A DNA stretch of 35,914 nt from Rhodospirillales bacterium (GCA_028291365.1 JAQGIE010000264.1:1-35914); one strand, 5' to 3'. Shown: positions 24,272 to 32,391, numbered from the stretch's first letter. Notes: a model not told the origin generated them from the letters alone. Program-made: numbers and translations.

Positions 24272-24609
24272 CAAATCTTCTCCACGACGACCGCGGTGCC
24301 GTAGGCCAGCACCTCGGCCGCGTTCTGCATCAGTTCGTTGGCGTCGTAGCGCACGCCGAGCACCGCGTTGGCGCCGCGCTGGCCGGCATTGTCGAGCAGC
24401 TGCTCGAAGGCGCGCTCGCGGCTCTGCTCGGCGATCTTCACATACTCGTCGATCTCGCCGCCCAGGATGGTGCGCAGCCCGCCGAGGATCTGGTTGCCGA
24501 TATGCGGCGAACGCACCGTGATGCCGCGCACCACGCCGAGCGAGCGCACGGCGCGATAGCCGGGCAGGTCGAACGTGGTCGACGTCATGTCGTGAGCGAC
24601 AGGGGCCAT
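24271..24609 (-). CDS. YbjQ/UPF0145-family protein
   Basis: A 112-residue protein of the YbjQ-like fold, named for a possible heavy-metal-binding beta-alpha unit, with no proven function. The motif run is '[20 protein letters not shown]' then '[22 protein letters not shown]', '[14 protein letters not shown]' and '[11 protein letters not shown]'. The start is ATG 24609, with TTGGAGG at ideal spacing. The open frame continues upstream to 24699, but that stretch contains the rplT terminator. It is coupled to pheS by a TGATG overlap, an unusual partner for a tRNA synthetase. Confidence 0.85.
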   Translation of the reverse strand: MAPVAHDMTSTTFDLPGYRAVRSLGVVRGITVRSPHIGNQILGGLRTILGGEIDEYVKIAEQSRERAFEQLLDNAGQRGANAVLGVRYDANELMQNAAEVLAYGTAVVVEKI

Positions 24610-24658
24610 GAAATCCTCCAACGGAGCGCGGTCGTAGGTAGCCGGTAACGCAGACGCG

Positions 24659-24684
24659 AAAAAGGGGCCCGTCAGGCCCCTTTT
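24659..24684. terminator. Strong terminator after rplT
   Basis: AAAAGGGGCC at 24660-24669 pairs with GGCCCCTTTT at 24675-24684 around CGTCA, with A/T tracts on both sides, so it works in both directions. On the minus strand it ends the rpmI-rplT transcript and sits 50 bp before the YbjQ-like start. Confidence 0.9.
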
Positions 24685-24700
24685 ATGCTCGTCGCCCATT

Positions 24701-24758
24701 CGATGACGTCTCGCGTCATCGAGGCTATCCGGCCAGGTAGCGGCCCCTTGCGGGCCGC
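24701..24758 (-). other. Two further hairpins in the rplT 3' region
   Basis: CGATGACG-TCTCG-CGTCATCG (24701-24721) and GCGGCCC-CTTGC-GGGCCGC (24740-24758) lie between the rplT stop codon and the main terminator. With the terminator they make three hairpins in a row, which may protect the mRNA 3' end. Confidence 0.5.
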
Positions 24759-24768
24759 GGCAGGAGAG

Positions 24769-25140
24769 TTAGGCGGCTGCCGTCTCTCCCAGCGCCTGCT
24801 TGGCCTGGGCGACGAGCGCCGTAAACGATTCCGGCATGTTCATCGCGAGATCGGCGAGAACCTTGCGGTCCACTTCGATGCCGGCCTTCTTCAGGCCGTT
24901 CATGAACTGCGAGTAGGTCAGGCCTTCGGCCCGGACACCGGCGTTGATGCGCTGGATCCACAGACCGCGGAACTCGCGCTTCTTGTTGCGACGGTCGCGA
25001 TAGGCGTACTGCAGACCCTTCTCGACCTTTTCGAGCGCGATCCGGTAGGCCTTCGACGAACGGCCCCGATACCCCTTGGCGAGGTCGAGAACCTTCTTGT
25101 GACGGGCGTGGGCGGTAACGCCGCGTTTGACGCGTGCCAT
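24769..25140 (-). CDS. rplT: 50S ribosomal protein L20
   Basis: 123 residues, the normal length. The strongly basic N-terminal half is typical: '[18 protein letters not shown]', '[15 protein letters not shown]', '[21 protein letters not shown]' in parts, then '[19 protein letters not shown]'. L20 is an early 23S rRNA-binding assembly protein. ATG 25140 has GGAGGT seven bases upstream. It lies 14 bp downstream of rpmI and is the last gene before the terminator. In other bacteria L20 represses its own operon by binding the leader or rpmI mRNA; a leader hairpin upstream of rpmI could serve that here. Confidence 0.99.
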   Translation of the reverse strand: MARVKRGVTAHARHKKVLDLAKGYRGRSSKAYRIALEKVEKGLQYAYRDRRNKKREFRGLWIQRINAGVRAEGLTYSQFMNGLKKAGIEVDRKVLADLAMNMPESFTALVAQAKQALGETAAA

Positions 25141-25154
25141 GTCTCAGACCTCCG

Positions 25155-25358
25155 TTAGCGCAAGTTCGGCAGCCAGTACGTGAGTACTTTCTTGCCGTCT
25201 TGTTCTGCGAGGATCTGGGTGCCGCGATTGCGGACCTTGGCGGACTTGCGCTTGCTGACCAGGCGGTGGCCCGTGAAGGCAGACTTGCACTTCACCTTGC
25301 CGGTGCCGGTCACCGAGAAGCGCTTTTTGGCGCCGCTCTTCGACTTCATTTTGGGCAT
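25155..25358 (-). CDS. rpmI: 50S ribosomal protein L35
   Basis: 67 residues, very basic: '[20 protein letters not shown]', then '[19 protein letters not shown]', the standard L35 sequence. ATG 25358 has GGAG eight bases upstream; the open frame before it is non-coding leader. It is the first gene of rpmI-rplT. infC, often the upstream member of this operon, is not adjacent; a methyltransferase-acetyltransferase gene is there instead. Confidence 0.98.
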   Translation of the reverse strand: MPKMKSKSGAKKRFSVTGTGKVKCKSAFTGHRLVSKRKSAKVRNRGTQILAEQDGKKVLTYWLPNLR

Positions 25359-25379
25359 TTGGGTCTCCGTAATTTTGAG

Positions 25380-25399
25380 GCGACCCCGAAAAGGGTCGC
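25380..25399 (-). promoter_or_regulatory. Leader hairpin upstream of rpmI
   Basis: GCGACCC (25380-25386) and GGGTCGC (25393-25399) form a 7-bp stem with a 6-nt loop in the predicted 5' leader, about 21 nt before the rpmI start codon. It could be a ribosomal-protein control element, but no T-tract follows on the minus strand. Confidence 0.4.
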
Positions 25400-25450
25400 G
25401 AGAGGCGGTTGGGCATGCCCTACAGGCCGTGGCCGCCAAGGAAGCCGGGG

Positions 25451-25479
25451 TTTTTACGGGTCGGAGCCCTGGGGGTCAA
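25451..25479 (-). promoter_or_regulatory. Predicted sigma-70-type promoter of rpmI-rplT
   Basis: On the minus strand TTGACC (25479-25474) and TAAAAA (25456-25451) are separated by exactly 17 bp, a good match to the house-keeping consensus. The -35 box contains the TGA stop codon of the upstream methyltransferase-acetyltransferase gene. Transcription would start near 25444, giving a leader of about 85 nt. Confidence 0.55.
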
Positions 25480-27404
25480 GGCTGGCGGGCGTCGACCCGG
25501 TCGACGCGGCCGGCTTCCGGCCGTCCCTTGGGGCCCCCTGCCGCTCTCGGCCAATGGTTCGGCGACAAAGCGTGCCGAAAAGCGGTCGCCGTCCCCGTCA
25601 GGCTGGCCCGGCGAGGCGCGGTGATGCCGTAATGCTGGCGGCGGCCGGTCACCCAGGATCGTTTGTAGGGGTCGTCGCCGCGCCCAAGTTCGAGGCACCG
25701 CAAGGGCTCGCGCCCGTCCAAAAAGGCGATCATGCGGGCGGTCAGGATCGTGCCGGGCGACCAGCGGTCATAGGCCGGATCGTGGGTCAGCTTGTGGACC
25801 ACCGCGACCCCGTCGGTCGCCGTCCAGATCTGGGCCGCGACCGGCTGGTCGGCGACCGACAGCAGGCCGATCGACAGGCCGGCCCCGCTGCCCATCCGGT
25901 CGACCAGCGTCGTCTGAAAGGCTGGGAACGGCTCGGGCGGCTTCCAGCTGCGCGCATAGAGCTCGTTATAGAGTTGAACCGCGCGTGCGAGCCGGTCGGG
26001 TTCGGTGGCGATCTCGATCGCAACCGGCCCCCGCTCGGCCAGCCTGCGCGTCTTGCGCCGGACGATCTCGCGCAGCCAGCCGGGGCGCGCCTTCCAATAT
26101 TCATCGTAGCCGCCGGCCGGAAATCCGCCCTGCCAGTAGCCGTACTCGTCGTGGCTGAGCACGAACCGCCCGGCTTCGCGCAATCCCGCGAGCAGCCCTT
26201 CGCTGGCAGGATCGTCGGGCGCCAGACAGTCGAGCGCGACAAGGTCCAACGCGCTGTCCTCGCCGATGCAGCGTCCCAGCTCGATCCCGGCGCGCCAGGA
26301 ATCGATGTCGCGCGCCACCAACGGGCGATACCGGCCGGTGTAGCAGTTGGTCAGCCCGTGCAGCGCCAGGCGGCCCCCCTCGTGGTGCTCGCTGCGGCAG
26401 GGCAACAACGCGATCGGGCGCAATCCCTCGGCGAGGACGGCATAGGTCGGCAGGCTGCCTGCAGGTAGCCCGGCGCCTTCCATGGTTGCGAACCAGGCGC
26501 GCCGCGCGAACACATCGTCATGTCCGGCCTCGGCCAGGATCGTCGCGCAGGCGGCCGGCAGATCGCGCTCGCTGCCGAACCAGTGCACGCGCGGCGCGAC
26601 CACCGGCGCCACGCGCGGCGCCGTCCGGATCGGCGCTACGCGCGCGACGAAATGCACGCTGGAGCTGGCGCTGAAATCATCGGCGGCGGCGGGTCGCCGG
26701 CGTCCTTCATGATCGACCAGGCTCAGCGTCTCGAAGCCGGCGCCGTGCAGCTGCGCGAGCTGATCCCCCACCGCGATGTAGTAGGTCAGCATCGAGAAGC
26801 CCGCGCCGTCGTCATTGATGATCTCGTAGGTCGGATCCACCTGCTCGCGGCGGCGATAGACCAGCGAATTGTACAGGTGCTCGAACTGCCGCTTGAGCGA
26901 CCGCGGCTGCAAGGTCGGCTGCAGCGTCGGCCGGCGCACGATGCTGTGATGGTCTCGATTGTGGCTGGAGAAGAGGAACAGCCCGTCCGGCTTCAGGACG
27001 CGGCGGATTTCGGCCAGCACGCGCAATCGGTGCGTGTGCTGCACGCAATCAATGCCGTTGAAGGAGAAGAGCACGAAATCGAAGGACCGATCCTCGGCCC
27101 ACCAGAGATCGCCGGCATCGCCATTCACGAAGCGGGCATTGGTGCGATCGCCGAAACGCCGCCGGCAATGCTCGATCATGGCGCCGGCGTAATCGACGGC
27201 GACATAGCTTTGCACGCAATCGATCAGGCGCTCGGTCGTGCGCCCGGCGCCGCAGCCCAGGTCGAGCAGAGCCGCACCGGGCAGCCGGTCGGCGATCGAC
27301 TCCAAGATCGCCCGCTCGGCCGGAAACAGCCCATCCAGCCGCTGATAAGCGGCCAGGACCGAGGCGGATTCATAGCGTTCGCGATTGCTCTCCATCGTCC
27401 TCAC
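25476..27404 (-). CDS. Methyltransferase / CelD-type acetyltransferase fusion protein
   Basis: A 642-residue two-domain protein. Residues about 20-255 are a class I SAM-dependent methyltransferase: motif I LLDLGCGAG (46-54), acidic D71 (VAVDYAG), motif 'FVNGDAGDLWW', and post-core 'RVLKPDGLFLFSSHN'. Residues about 275-610 are a GNAT of the BioF2-like/CelD group: 'YWQGGFPAGGYDEYW', 'RKTRRLAERGPVAIEI', 'NELYARSWKPPEPF', 'GLLSVADQPVAAQIW', 'VVHKLTHDPAYDRWSPGTIL', 'CLELGRGDDPYKRSW'. CelD-like domains are common in exopolysaccharide and surface-lipid gene sets. The start is GTG 27404 or ATG 27395. The gene stands between gpt and the ribosomal genes; its target is unknown, and the last 40 residues are Pro/Arg-rich and probably disordered. 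Confidence 0.85.
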   Translation of the reverse strand: MRTMESNRERYESASVLAAYQRLDGLFPAERAILESIADRLPGAALLDLGCGAGRTTERLIDCVQSYVAVDYAGAMIEHCRRRFGDRTNARFVNGDAGDLWWAEDRSFDFVLFSFNGIDCVQHTHRLRVLAEIRRVLKPDGLFLFSSHNRDHHSIVRRPTLQPTLQPRSLKRQFEHLYNSLVYRRREQVDPTYEIINDDGAGFSMLTYYIAVGDQLAQLHGAGFETLSLVDHEGRRRPAAADDFSASSSVHFVARVAPIRTAPRVAPVVAPRVHWFGSERDLPAACATILAEAGHDDVFARRAWFATMEGAGLPAGSLPTYAVLAEGLRPIALLPCRSEHHEGGRLALHGLTNCYTGRYRPLVARDIDSWRAGIELGRCIGEDSALDLVALDCLAPDDPASEGLLAGLREAGRFVLSHDEYGYWQGGFPAGGYDEYWKARPGWLREIVRRKTRRLAERGPVAIEIATEPDRLARAVQLYNELYARSWKPPEPFPAFQTTLVDRMGSGAGLSIGLLSVADQPVAAQIWTATDGVAVVHKLTHDPAYDRWSPGTILTARMIAFLDGREPLRCLELGRGDDPYKRSWVTGRRQHYGITAPRRASLTGTATAFRHALSPNHWPRAAGGPKGRPEAGRVDRVDARQP

Positions 27405-27540
27405 GCGAGCGGCCCCAGCAAATTGGGCCGACCGCGTACGAACGCGCGAGTTGGTGACTCATCACCACATGGCGACGGCCGGCGCGTGCAGCGTGATTTG
27501 CGCGGCCGCGGAGGAAGGCGACGATCGAAGCGCTGCGCGT

Positions 27541-28032
27541 TTAATCGCGCGCGCCTTCCTTGATCGGCTTGGCGTATTGCGCTTCGAGATCCCAGGGGAA
27601 ATGGATCCAGGTGTCCTGGCTGACCTCGGTGACGTAGGTGTCGACCAACGGTTTGCCCGCAGGCTTGGCGTAGATCGTCGCGAGGTGCGCCTTGGGCAGC
27701 ATCTTGCGGATCTCGATTGCGGTGGCGCCGGTATCGACCAGATCGTCGACCACGACCCAGCCGGTGCCGTCGCCGATGCCGTCGGCCTGGGCAGGTTTCA
27801 GTACGCGCAGGCCGCGCTGGGTCTGGTGGTCGTAGGACGAGATGCAGACCGTATCGACGACGCGCAGATCAAGTTCGCGCGCGACGATCGCGGCCGGCAC
27901 CAGCCCGCCGCGCGTCACTGCGATGACGCCATGCCACGAATGCAACTCGAGCAGACGCCAGGCCAGCGCCTTGGCGTTGCGGTGCAGCTCTTCCCACGAC
28001 ACCGGGAAGGTTCGTTTCGAAGTCTCGTTCAT
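27541..28032 (-). CDS. gpt: Xanthine-guanine phosphoribosyltransferase
   Basis: 163 residues, closely matching E. coli Gpt in pattern: '[17 protein letters not shown]', '[20 protein letters not shown]', '[17 protein letters not shown]', the PRPP motif [13 protein letters not shown], and '[20 protein letters not shown]', '[10 protein letters not shown]'. It salvages guanine and xanthine by transfer of phosphoribose from PRPP, in the cytoplasm or at the membrane. ATG 28032 has only a weak ribosome site. The gene is probably monocistronic: 88 bp separate it from the divergent DUF1223 gene and 136 bp from the downstream methyltransferase-acetyltransferase gene. Confidence 0.96.
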   Translation of the reverse strand: MNETSKRTFPVSWEELHRNAKALAWRLLELHSWHGVIAVTRGGLVPAAIVARELDLRVVDTVCISSYDHQTQRGLRVLKPAQADGIGDGTGWVVVDDLVDTGATAIEIRKMLPKAHLATIYAKPAGKPLVDTYVTEVSQDTWIHFPWDLEAQYAKPIKEGARD

Positions 28033-28120
28033 GTGTTTCCGATTCCAGGTCCGGCCGGTCCCGGATCACGTCCGGGGCAGAGGTTGTAACCGCCGCTGGC
28101 GACGGCGCGAAGTCTATTCC

Positions 28121-28819
28121 ATGCGCACCGTCGCCGCCGCTCTTCTGGTCTTGCTCGGACTCGGTTCACACGCCCGCGCCGACACGCCGGTCGTGGTCGA
28201 GCTGTTCACCAGCCAGGGTTGTTCGTCCTGCCCGCCCGCTGACGCGGTGCTGGCCGATCTCGCCGAACGGCCGGGCGTCATCACGCTCGCCTGGCATGTC
28301 GACTATTGGAACCGTCTCGGCTGGCGCGATCCGTACGCCAGCGCCGAAGCGACCAACCGCCAGCGCGCCTATCGCAACGCGCTGAAGCTGCCCAACCTCT
28401 ACACGCCGCAAACGGTGGTGCAGGGCGTGCACGACATCGTCGGGACGCAGGGAGTCGAGATCAATCGCGCCGTCGATGCCGCGCGCAAACAGGACGGCGT
28501 CGCGATCCAGGCGCGCTGGCGCGACGACGGATCGCTGGCGATCGAAGTACCGGCCGCCGCCGCGTCGGGAACGGTGCGCGTCGTGACCTACGACCGCGCG
28601 CAATCCAACGACGTCACCGCAGGCGAGAATGCCGGCCACAAGCTCGGCACCACCCACCCGGTCAGCGCCAGCACGGTGCTCGCGCGCTGGCAGGGCGACG
28701 CCACGACGATGACGGCGCGTCCGGTCCTGACGCCGACCAGCGAAGGCATCGTGGTGATGCTGCAGGGCGACGATCTGCGCGTGCTGGGTGCAACGGCGTT
28801 GAAGGTGCCGCCGGGTTAG
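28121..28819 (+). CDS. DUF1223 thioredoxin-like exported protein
   Basis: 232 residues. A signal peptide (MRTVAAALLVLLGLGSHARA, cleavage about 20) is followed by 'VVELFTSQGCSSCPPADAVL' with a CxxC redox pair (C34, C37). Then come 'AWHVDYWNRLGWRDPYAS', 'NRQRAYRNALKLPNLYTPQTVVQG' in parts, and a beta-rich C-terminal domain. This is the DUF1223 family, periplasmic and of unknown partner, probably a thiol oxidoreductase. The start is ATG 28121, just after an apparent promoter gap shared with gpt. It ends by overlapping the polA stop codon by 4 bases (convergent). Confidence 0.93.
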   Translation: MRTVAAALLVLLGLGSHARADTPVVVELFTSQGCSSCPPADAVLADLAERPGVITLAWHVDYWNRLGWRDPYASAEATNRQRAYRNALKLPNLYTPQTVVQGVHDIVGTQGVEINRAVDAARKQDGVAIQARWRDDGSLAIEVPAAAASGTVRVVTYDRAQSNDVTAGENAGHKLGTTHPVSASTVLARWQGDATTMTARPVLTPTSEGIVVMLQGDDLRVLGATALKVPPG

Positions 28820-31623
28820 TGCGCATCGGCCCAGCTGCGGCCCCAGCCCGCTTCGGCGACCAGCGGCACGCCGAGATTGGCGGCGCGCTCCATCTCGGTG
28901 CGCACGATCGCGGCGGTCGCTTCGGCGTGGGTCTCGGGGACTTCGAACACCAGCTCGTCATGGACCTGCAGCAGCATGCGCGCGGGCGAGCCGGCGCGTT
29001 CGAGCGCGCGCGCGACGTGCGTCATGGCACGGCGCATGATGTCGGCGGCGGTGCCCTGGATGCGGCCGTTGATCGCCTGACGTTCGGCGAAGCTGCGGCG
29101 GGCGGGATTCTTTTCGCCGATTCCCGGCACGTGGCATTTGCGGCCGAGCAATGTCAGCACGTAGCCGTGCTTGCGCGCGAAGGATTTGGTTTCCTCCATA
29201 TAGGCGCGCAGCTCGCTGAACCGTTCGAGATATTTCTTGATGTAGTCCGACGCCTCGCTCTGCGGAATGCCGAGCTGGCGGCCGAGACCAAAGGCCGAGA
29301 TGCCGTAGATGATGCCGAAATTGATCGCCTTGGCGCGGGCGCGGATTTCCTTGGTCATCTCCGCCATCGGTACGCCGAACACCTGGCTCGCGGTCAGCGC
29401 ATGAATGTCGTCGCCGTTGCGGAAAGCGTCCTGCAGCGCCTGGATTCCAGCGATCTCCGCCACCAGACGCAGCTCGATCTGCGAATAGTCGACCGACAGC
29501 AGCACGTTGCCCTCGCTCGCGACGAAGGCGGTGCGGATCTGCTTTCCTTCTTCGGTGCGGATCGGGATGTTCTGCAGGTTGGGATCGGTCGAGGACAGAC
29601 GGCCCGTGTTGGTCGCTGCCAGCGCGTAGGACGTGTGCACCCGTCCGGTCTTCGGCTGGATCTCCTGCTGCAGCGCGTCGGTGTACGTCGCCTTCAGCTT
29701 GGCGAGCTGCCGCCAAGCCTGAACCAGCGAAATGATCGGGTGCGACTCTTCGATCTCGTCGAGCACCGACGCGTCGGTGGTCCAGGCGCCGCTTTTCAGC
29801 TTGCGCCCGCCCTGGAGCTTGAGCTCGTCGAACAGCACTTCGCCGAGCTGCTTCGGCGAGCCGAGATTGAACGGCCGCCCCGCCAGCCGGTGGATCTCGG
29901 TCTCGAGCTGCGCCATGCGCTCGCCGAAGCGCTGGCCCATGCGCGCGAGCGCGTTGCGGTCGATGAGAATCCCGGCGCTTTCCATGGCCGCGACGACGCG
30001 CACCAGCGGCCGGTCGATCGTCTCATACAGCGTGGTCATGTGATCGGCGAGCAGGCGCTGCTTGAACAGGCGCCACAGCCGCAAGGTCACGTCGGCATCT
30101 TCGGCTGCGTAGGCCAGCGCGCGATCGAGCGGCACGCGATCGAACGTGATCTGCGCTTTGCCGCTGCCGCAGATCTCGGCGAAGGAGATGGTCTTCAACC
30201 CGAGATGGATCGAGGCGAGCTCGTCCATGCCGTGCCCGTGACTGCCGCCGTCGAGCGCGTAGGACATCAGCATCGTGTCGTCGATCGGCGTCACGTCGAG
30301 CCCGAGACATTGCATCACCTGCAAGTCGAACTTGCCGTTATGCGCGATCTTGAGCACCGACGGATCGGTCAGCAGCAGCGCCATCGCCGCTTTGAAATCG
30401 TCGAGCGGAATCTGTTGCGGCTTGGCGGTCTGCGCCAGATCGAGTTCGCTCTTTCCCGCTTCGGGATCGACATGGCAGAGCGGGATGTAGCAAGCCTCGC
30501 CCGGCGCCACCGCGAGCGACATGCCGACCAGGCCGCACACGCACGCGGTCAGTGAATCGGTTTCGGTGTCGAACGCGACCGAGCCGACCTGCTGCGCGCG
30601 CGCGATCCAGCGCTGCAGCGACGGCAGGTCCTGCACCAGCTCGTACCGCGCCTCGACCGGCGTTTCGGTGACCGGTTCGAGCGCACGGGCCGCCGCGGCG
30701 GCAACTTCGACCGGCAGGTCCGGATGTTCGACGACCTGGCCTTCTTCGCGCAGCCGCGTCGTGACGCGGTTCAGCAGCGTCTTGAATTCCATGCGCGCGA
30801 GATACGCCGTCAGTTTGGAACTGTCGGGTTCGCGCGGACGCAGCTCGTCGATCGGCGTGGTGACCGGCACCGCTTCGTCGAGTTTCACCAGCAGCTTCGA
30901 GACGCGCGCCTTTTCGGCGTGCTCGATCAGGCTTTCACGCCGTTTGGGCTGTTTGATCTCGCCTGCGCGCGCCAGCAGCGTTTCGAGATCGCCGTATTCG
31001 TTGATGAGCTGCGCCGCCGTTTTGACGCCGATGCCGGGCACGCCCGGAACATTGTCGACGCTGTCGCCGGCCAGCGCCTGCACGTCGACGACCTTGTCCG
31101 GCGTGACGCCGAATTTTTCGAACACTTCCGGTTCGGCAATGGTGCGGGCCTTGATCGGGTCCCACATCGTGACGCCGTCGCGGACCAGCTGCATCAGATC
31201 CTTGTCCGACGAGACGATCACGACTTTCTGGCCACGCGCGACCGCCTGTTTGGCATAGGTCGCGATCAAATCGTCGGCTTCGAAGCCGTCGAGTTCGAGA
31301 CATGGCAGGCAGAAGGCGTCGACCGATTCACGGATCAGGCTGAATTGCGGAATCAGTTCGTCGGGCGGGTCGTCGCGATTGGCCTTGTAGTCGGCGTAAA
31401 TCTCGTTGCGGAAGGTCTGCTCCTTCGCATCGAAAATCACCGCCACCTGCGCCGCCGCGAAATCGGTCAGCAGTTTGTAAAGCATGTTGGTGAAGCCATA
31501 GACGGCATTCACCGGCACGCCGTCGCCCCGCGTCATCGGCGGCAGGGCGTGGAAAGCTCGAAAAATGAAACCCGACCCGTCGACGAGGTACAGGTCGGGA
31601 TGCGTTGGGGCCGGGCTCGTCAT
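28816..31623 (-). CDS. polA: DNA polymerase I
   Basis: 935 residues, the full three-domain repair and Okazaki-processing enzyme. The 5'-3' exonuclease covers about 10-290 ('YLVDGSGFIFRAFHALPP', 'GFEADDLIATYA', 'IVSSDKDLMQLV', 'GDSVDNVPGVPGIGVKTA'). The 3'-5' proofreading domain is intact, with D352/E354 (FDTETDS), D433 (HNGKFD) and Y505-x3-D509. The polymerase core has motif A D712 (VDYSQIELRL), motif B 'RARAKAINFGIIYG' (R761, K765, Y773) and motif C H888-D889-E890. ATG 31623 is the likely start; an in-frame extension to 31707 lies in a repeat and is probably not coding. Confidence 0.98.
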   Translation of the reverse strand: MTSPAPTHPDLYLVDGSGFIFRAFHALPPMTRGDGVPVNAVYGFTNMLYKLLTDFAAAQVAVIFDAKEQTFRNEIYADYKANRDDPPDELIPQFSLIRESVDAFCLPCLELDGFEADDLIATYAKQAVARGQKVVIVSSDKDLMQLVRDGVTMWDPIKARTIAEPEVFEKFGVTPDKVVDVQALAGDSVDNVPGVPGIGVKTAAQLINEYGDLETLLARAGEIKQPKRRESLIEHAEKARVSKLLVKLDEAVPVTTPIDELRPREPDSSKLTAYLARMEFKTLLNRVTTRLREEGQVVEHPDLPVEVAAAAARALEPVTETPVEARYELVQDLPSLQRWIARAQQVGSVAFDTETDSLTACVCGLVGMSLAVAPGEACYIPLCHVDPEAGKSELDLAQTAKPQQIPLDDFKAAMALLLTDPSVLKIAHNGKFDLQVMQCLGLDVTPIDDTMLMSYALDGGSHGHGMDELASIHLGLKTISFAEICGSGKAQITFDRVPLDRALAYAAEDADVTLRLWRLFKQRLLADHMTTLYETIDRPLVRVVAAMESAGILIDRNALARMGQRFGERMAQLETEIHRLAGRPFNLGSPKQLGEVLFDELKLQGGRKLKSGAWTTDASVLDEIEESHPIISLVQAWRQLAKLKATYTDALQQEIQPKTGRVHTSYALAATNTGRLSSTDPNLQNIPIRTEEGKQIRTAFVASEGNVLLSVDYSQIELRLVAEIAGIQALQDAFRNGDDIHALTASQVFGVPMAEMTKEIRARAKAINFGIIYGISAFGLGRQLGIPQSEASDYIKKYLERFSELRAYMEETKSFARKHGYVLTLLGRKCHVPGIGEKNPARRSFAERQAINGRIQGTAADIMRRAMTHVARALERAGSPARMLLQVHDELVFEVPETHAEATAAIVRTEMERAANLGVPLVAEAGWGRSWADAH

Positions 31624-31669
31624 GGCGGCGGACCTTGCCGCCACGCGACCGGAGAGTCGAGCATCGCGC

Positions 31670-31725
31670 GAAGGCGCGCCGCTAAATATGCGAGGGCGCG
31701 CCTTCAAATGATGCGAAGGCGCGCC
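31670..31725 (-). repeat. Three-armed inverted repeat upstream of polA
   Basis: The 11-mer GAAGGCGCGCC occurs at 31670-31680 and 31715-31725, and its exact complement GGCGCGCCTTC lies between them at 31695-31705. The middle arm can therefore pair with either flank, giving two mutually exclusive hairpins. It lies between the polA start (47 bp away) and the stop of the small exported gene, both on the minus strand. No T-tract follows. It may be a transcription end or a switch-like leader. Confidence 0.75.
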
Positions 31726-31741
31726 GCGCGTTCTCGTCGTG

Positions 31742-32077
31742 TTACTGGCTGCGCGCCTTGAACACGCGCAGCTGCACGTTGAAGGCGTTGGCGACTTCTT
31801 CCATCTTGTCGACGGAGTTGTTGTACTGCGTCAGCCAGACGCGGCGCTGGTCTGTGGTGGTGTCGGGCGGTGCGTCGGAATCCTGCTTCTTCAGGCAGGC
31901 CTGGTAGGTTTCCAGCCCTTTCACATAGGCCTTCACCGCCACCGATGCGTTGCTCATCTGGTCGCCCGTCGCGGTCTTGCCGTCGGGAATTCCCGGCGGA
32001 GCCGGCGACAGGCATGCCGCTTCGGCGGCACTCGCAACGAAAATGGCCAGTGCGGCCGCAGCCACGATCCTCAACAT
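31742..32077 (-). CDS. Small exported protein of unknown function
   Basis: 111 residues. A signal peptide MLRIVAAAALAIFVASAAEA (cleavage about 20) is followed by C22 and a 'PPGIPDGKTATGDQM' segment, then a helical stretch 'AVKAYVKGLETYQACLKK' with C61, which could pair with C22. The P-x-IPDG-x-x-A / M-x-x-A-x-x-x-VK-x-Y / Y-x-x-CL pattern recurs in small alphaproteobacterial periplasmic proteins, but I know no function. ATG 32077 is preceded by AAGGGGAA. The gene lies between polA and the CHCC zinc-finger gene, with its own intergenic hairpins on both sides. Confidence 0.8.
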   Translation of the reverse strand: MLRIVAAAALAIFVASAAEAACLSPAPPGIPDGKTATGDQMSNASVAVKAYVKGLETYQACLKKQDSDAPPDTTTDQRRVWLTQYNNSVDKMEEVANAFNVQLRVFKARSQ

Positions 32078-32129
32078 CTTTCAGTTCCCCTTGCGTCCTG
32101 TTCGGCTTTGCCTGCTCTTCGATCGTGGC

Positions 32130-32147
32130 CCAGTTTGGGCAAACTGG
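32130..32147. other. Intergenic hairpin after the zinc-finger gene
   Basis: CCAGTTT-GGGC-AAACTGG forms a perfect 7-bp stem 10 bp beyond the stop codon of the CHCC zinc-finger gene (minus strand). No T-tract follows, so it is only a possible 3' structure. Confidence 0.35.
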
Positions 32148-32157
32148 ACGGAGCGAC

Positions 32158-32391
32158 CTAGTGTCCGTGCCCGACCCGCGCGCCGTGCTTGAGCTGGAAG
32201 TGCCGGCTGCAATAGGGGCAATCGGCAGTACCGTCGGGACCGAGCGGCAGATAGACCAGCGGATGGCCGAGCGGGCCGCCGCCGCCATCGCATCCGACGG
32301 GCGAGGTCTCGACTTCAATGGTCTCCGGCGCATCTGTCACGAATCTGGCTTTCTTGACGGGTCGAGAGGCGGCCGGATGATAGCGATCCAT
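32158..32391 (-). CDS. CHCC-type zinc-finger protein (NDUFS6-like)
   Basis: 77 residues. The zinc motif is C34-x8-H43-x14-C58-x2-C61 (GC...GHPLVYLPLG...CPYC), the zf-CHCC fold shared with the NDUFS6 accessory subunit of respiratory complex I in alphaproteobacteria and mitochondria. The conserved H-P-x-V-Y-L pattern is present. ATG 32391 has GGGG touching it and no spaced ribosome site; the internal GTG before 'TDAPETIEV' is an alternative. The gene is divergent from the ABC ATPase with only 36 bp between start codons, so promoter elements must overlap. Confidence 0.88.
   Translation of the reverse strand: MDRYHPAASRPVKKARFVTDAPETIEVETSPVGCDGGGGPLGHPLVYLPLGPDGTADCPYCSRHFQLKHGARVGHGH

Noticed and set aside
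24610-24699. Extended N-terminus of the YbjQ-like protein from ATG 24699
   Set aside because: The stretch contains the strong rplT terminator; ATG 24609 has an ideal ribosome site.
25359-25439. Extended N-terminus of L35
   Set aside because: L35 is normally about 65 residues and begins MPKMK; the upstream part is the leader with its hairpin.
31624-31707. Extended N-terminus of DNA polymerase I
   Set aside because: It is encoded within the three-armed repeat and does not fit the family; ATG 31623 precedes the exonuclease domain directly.
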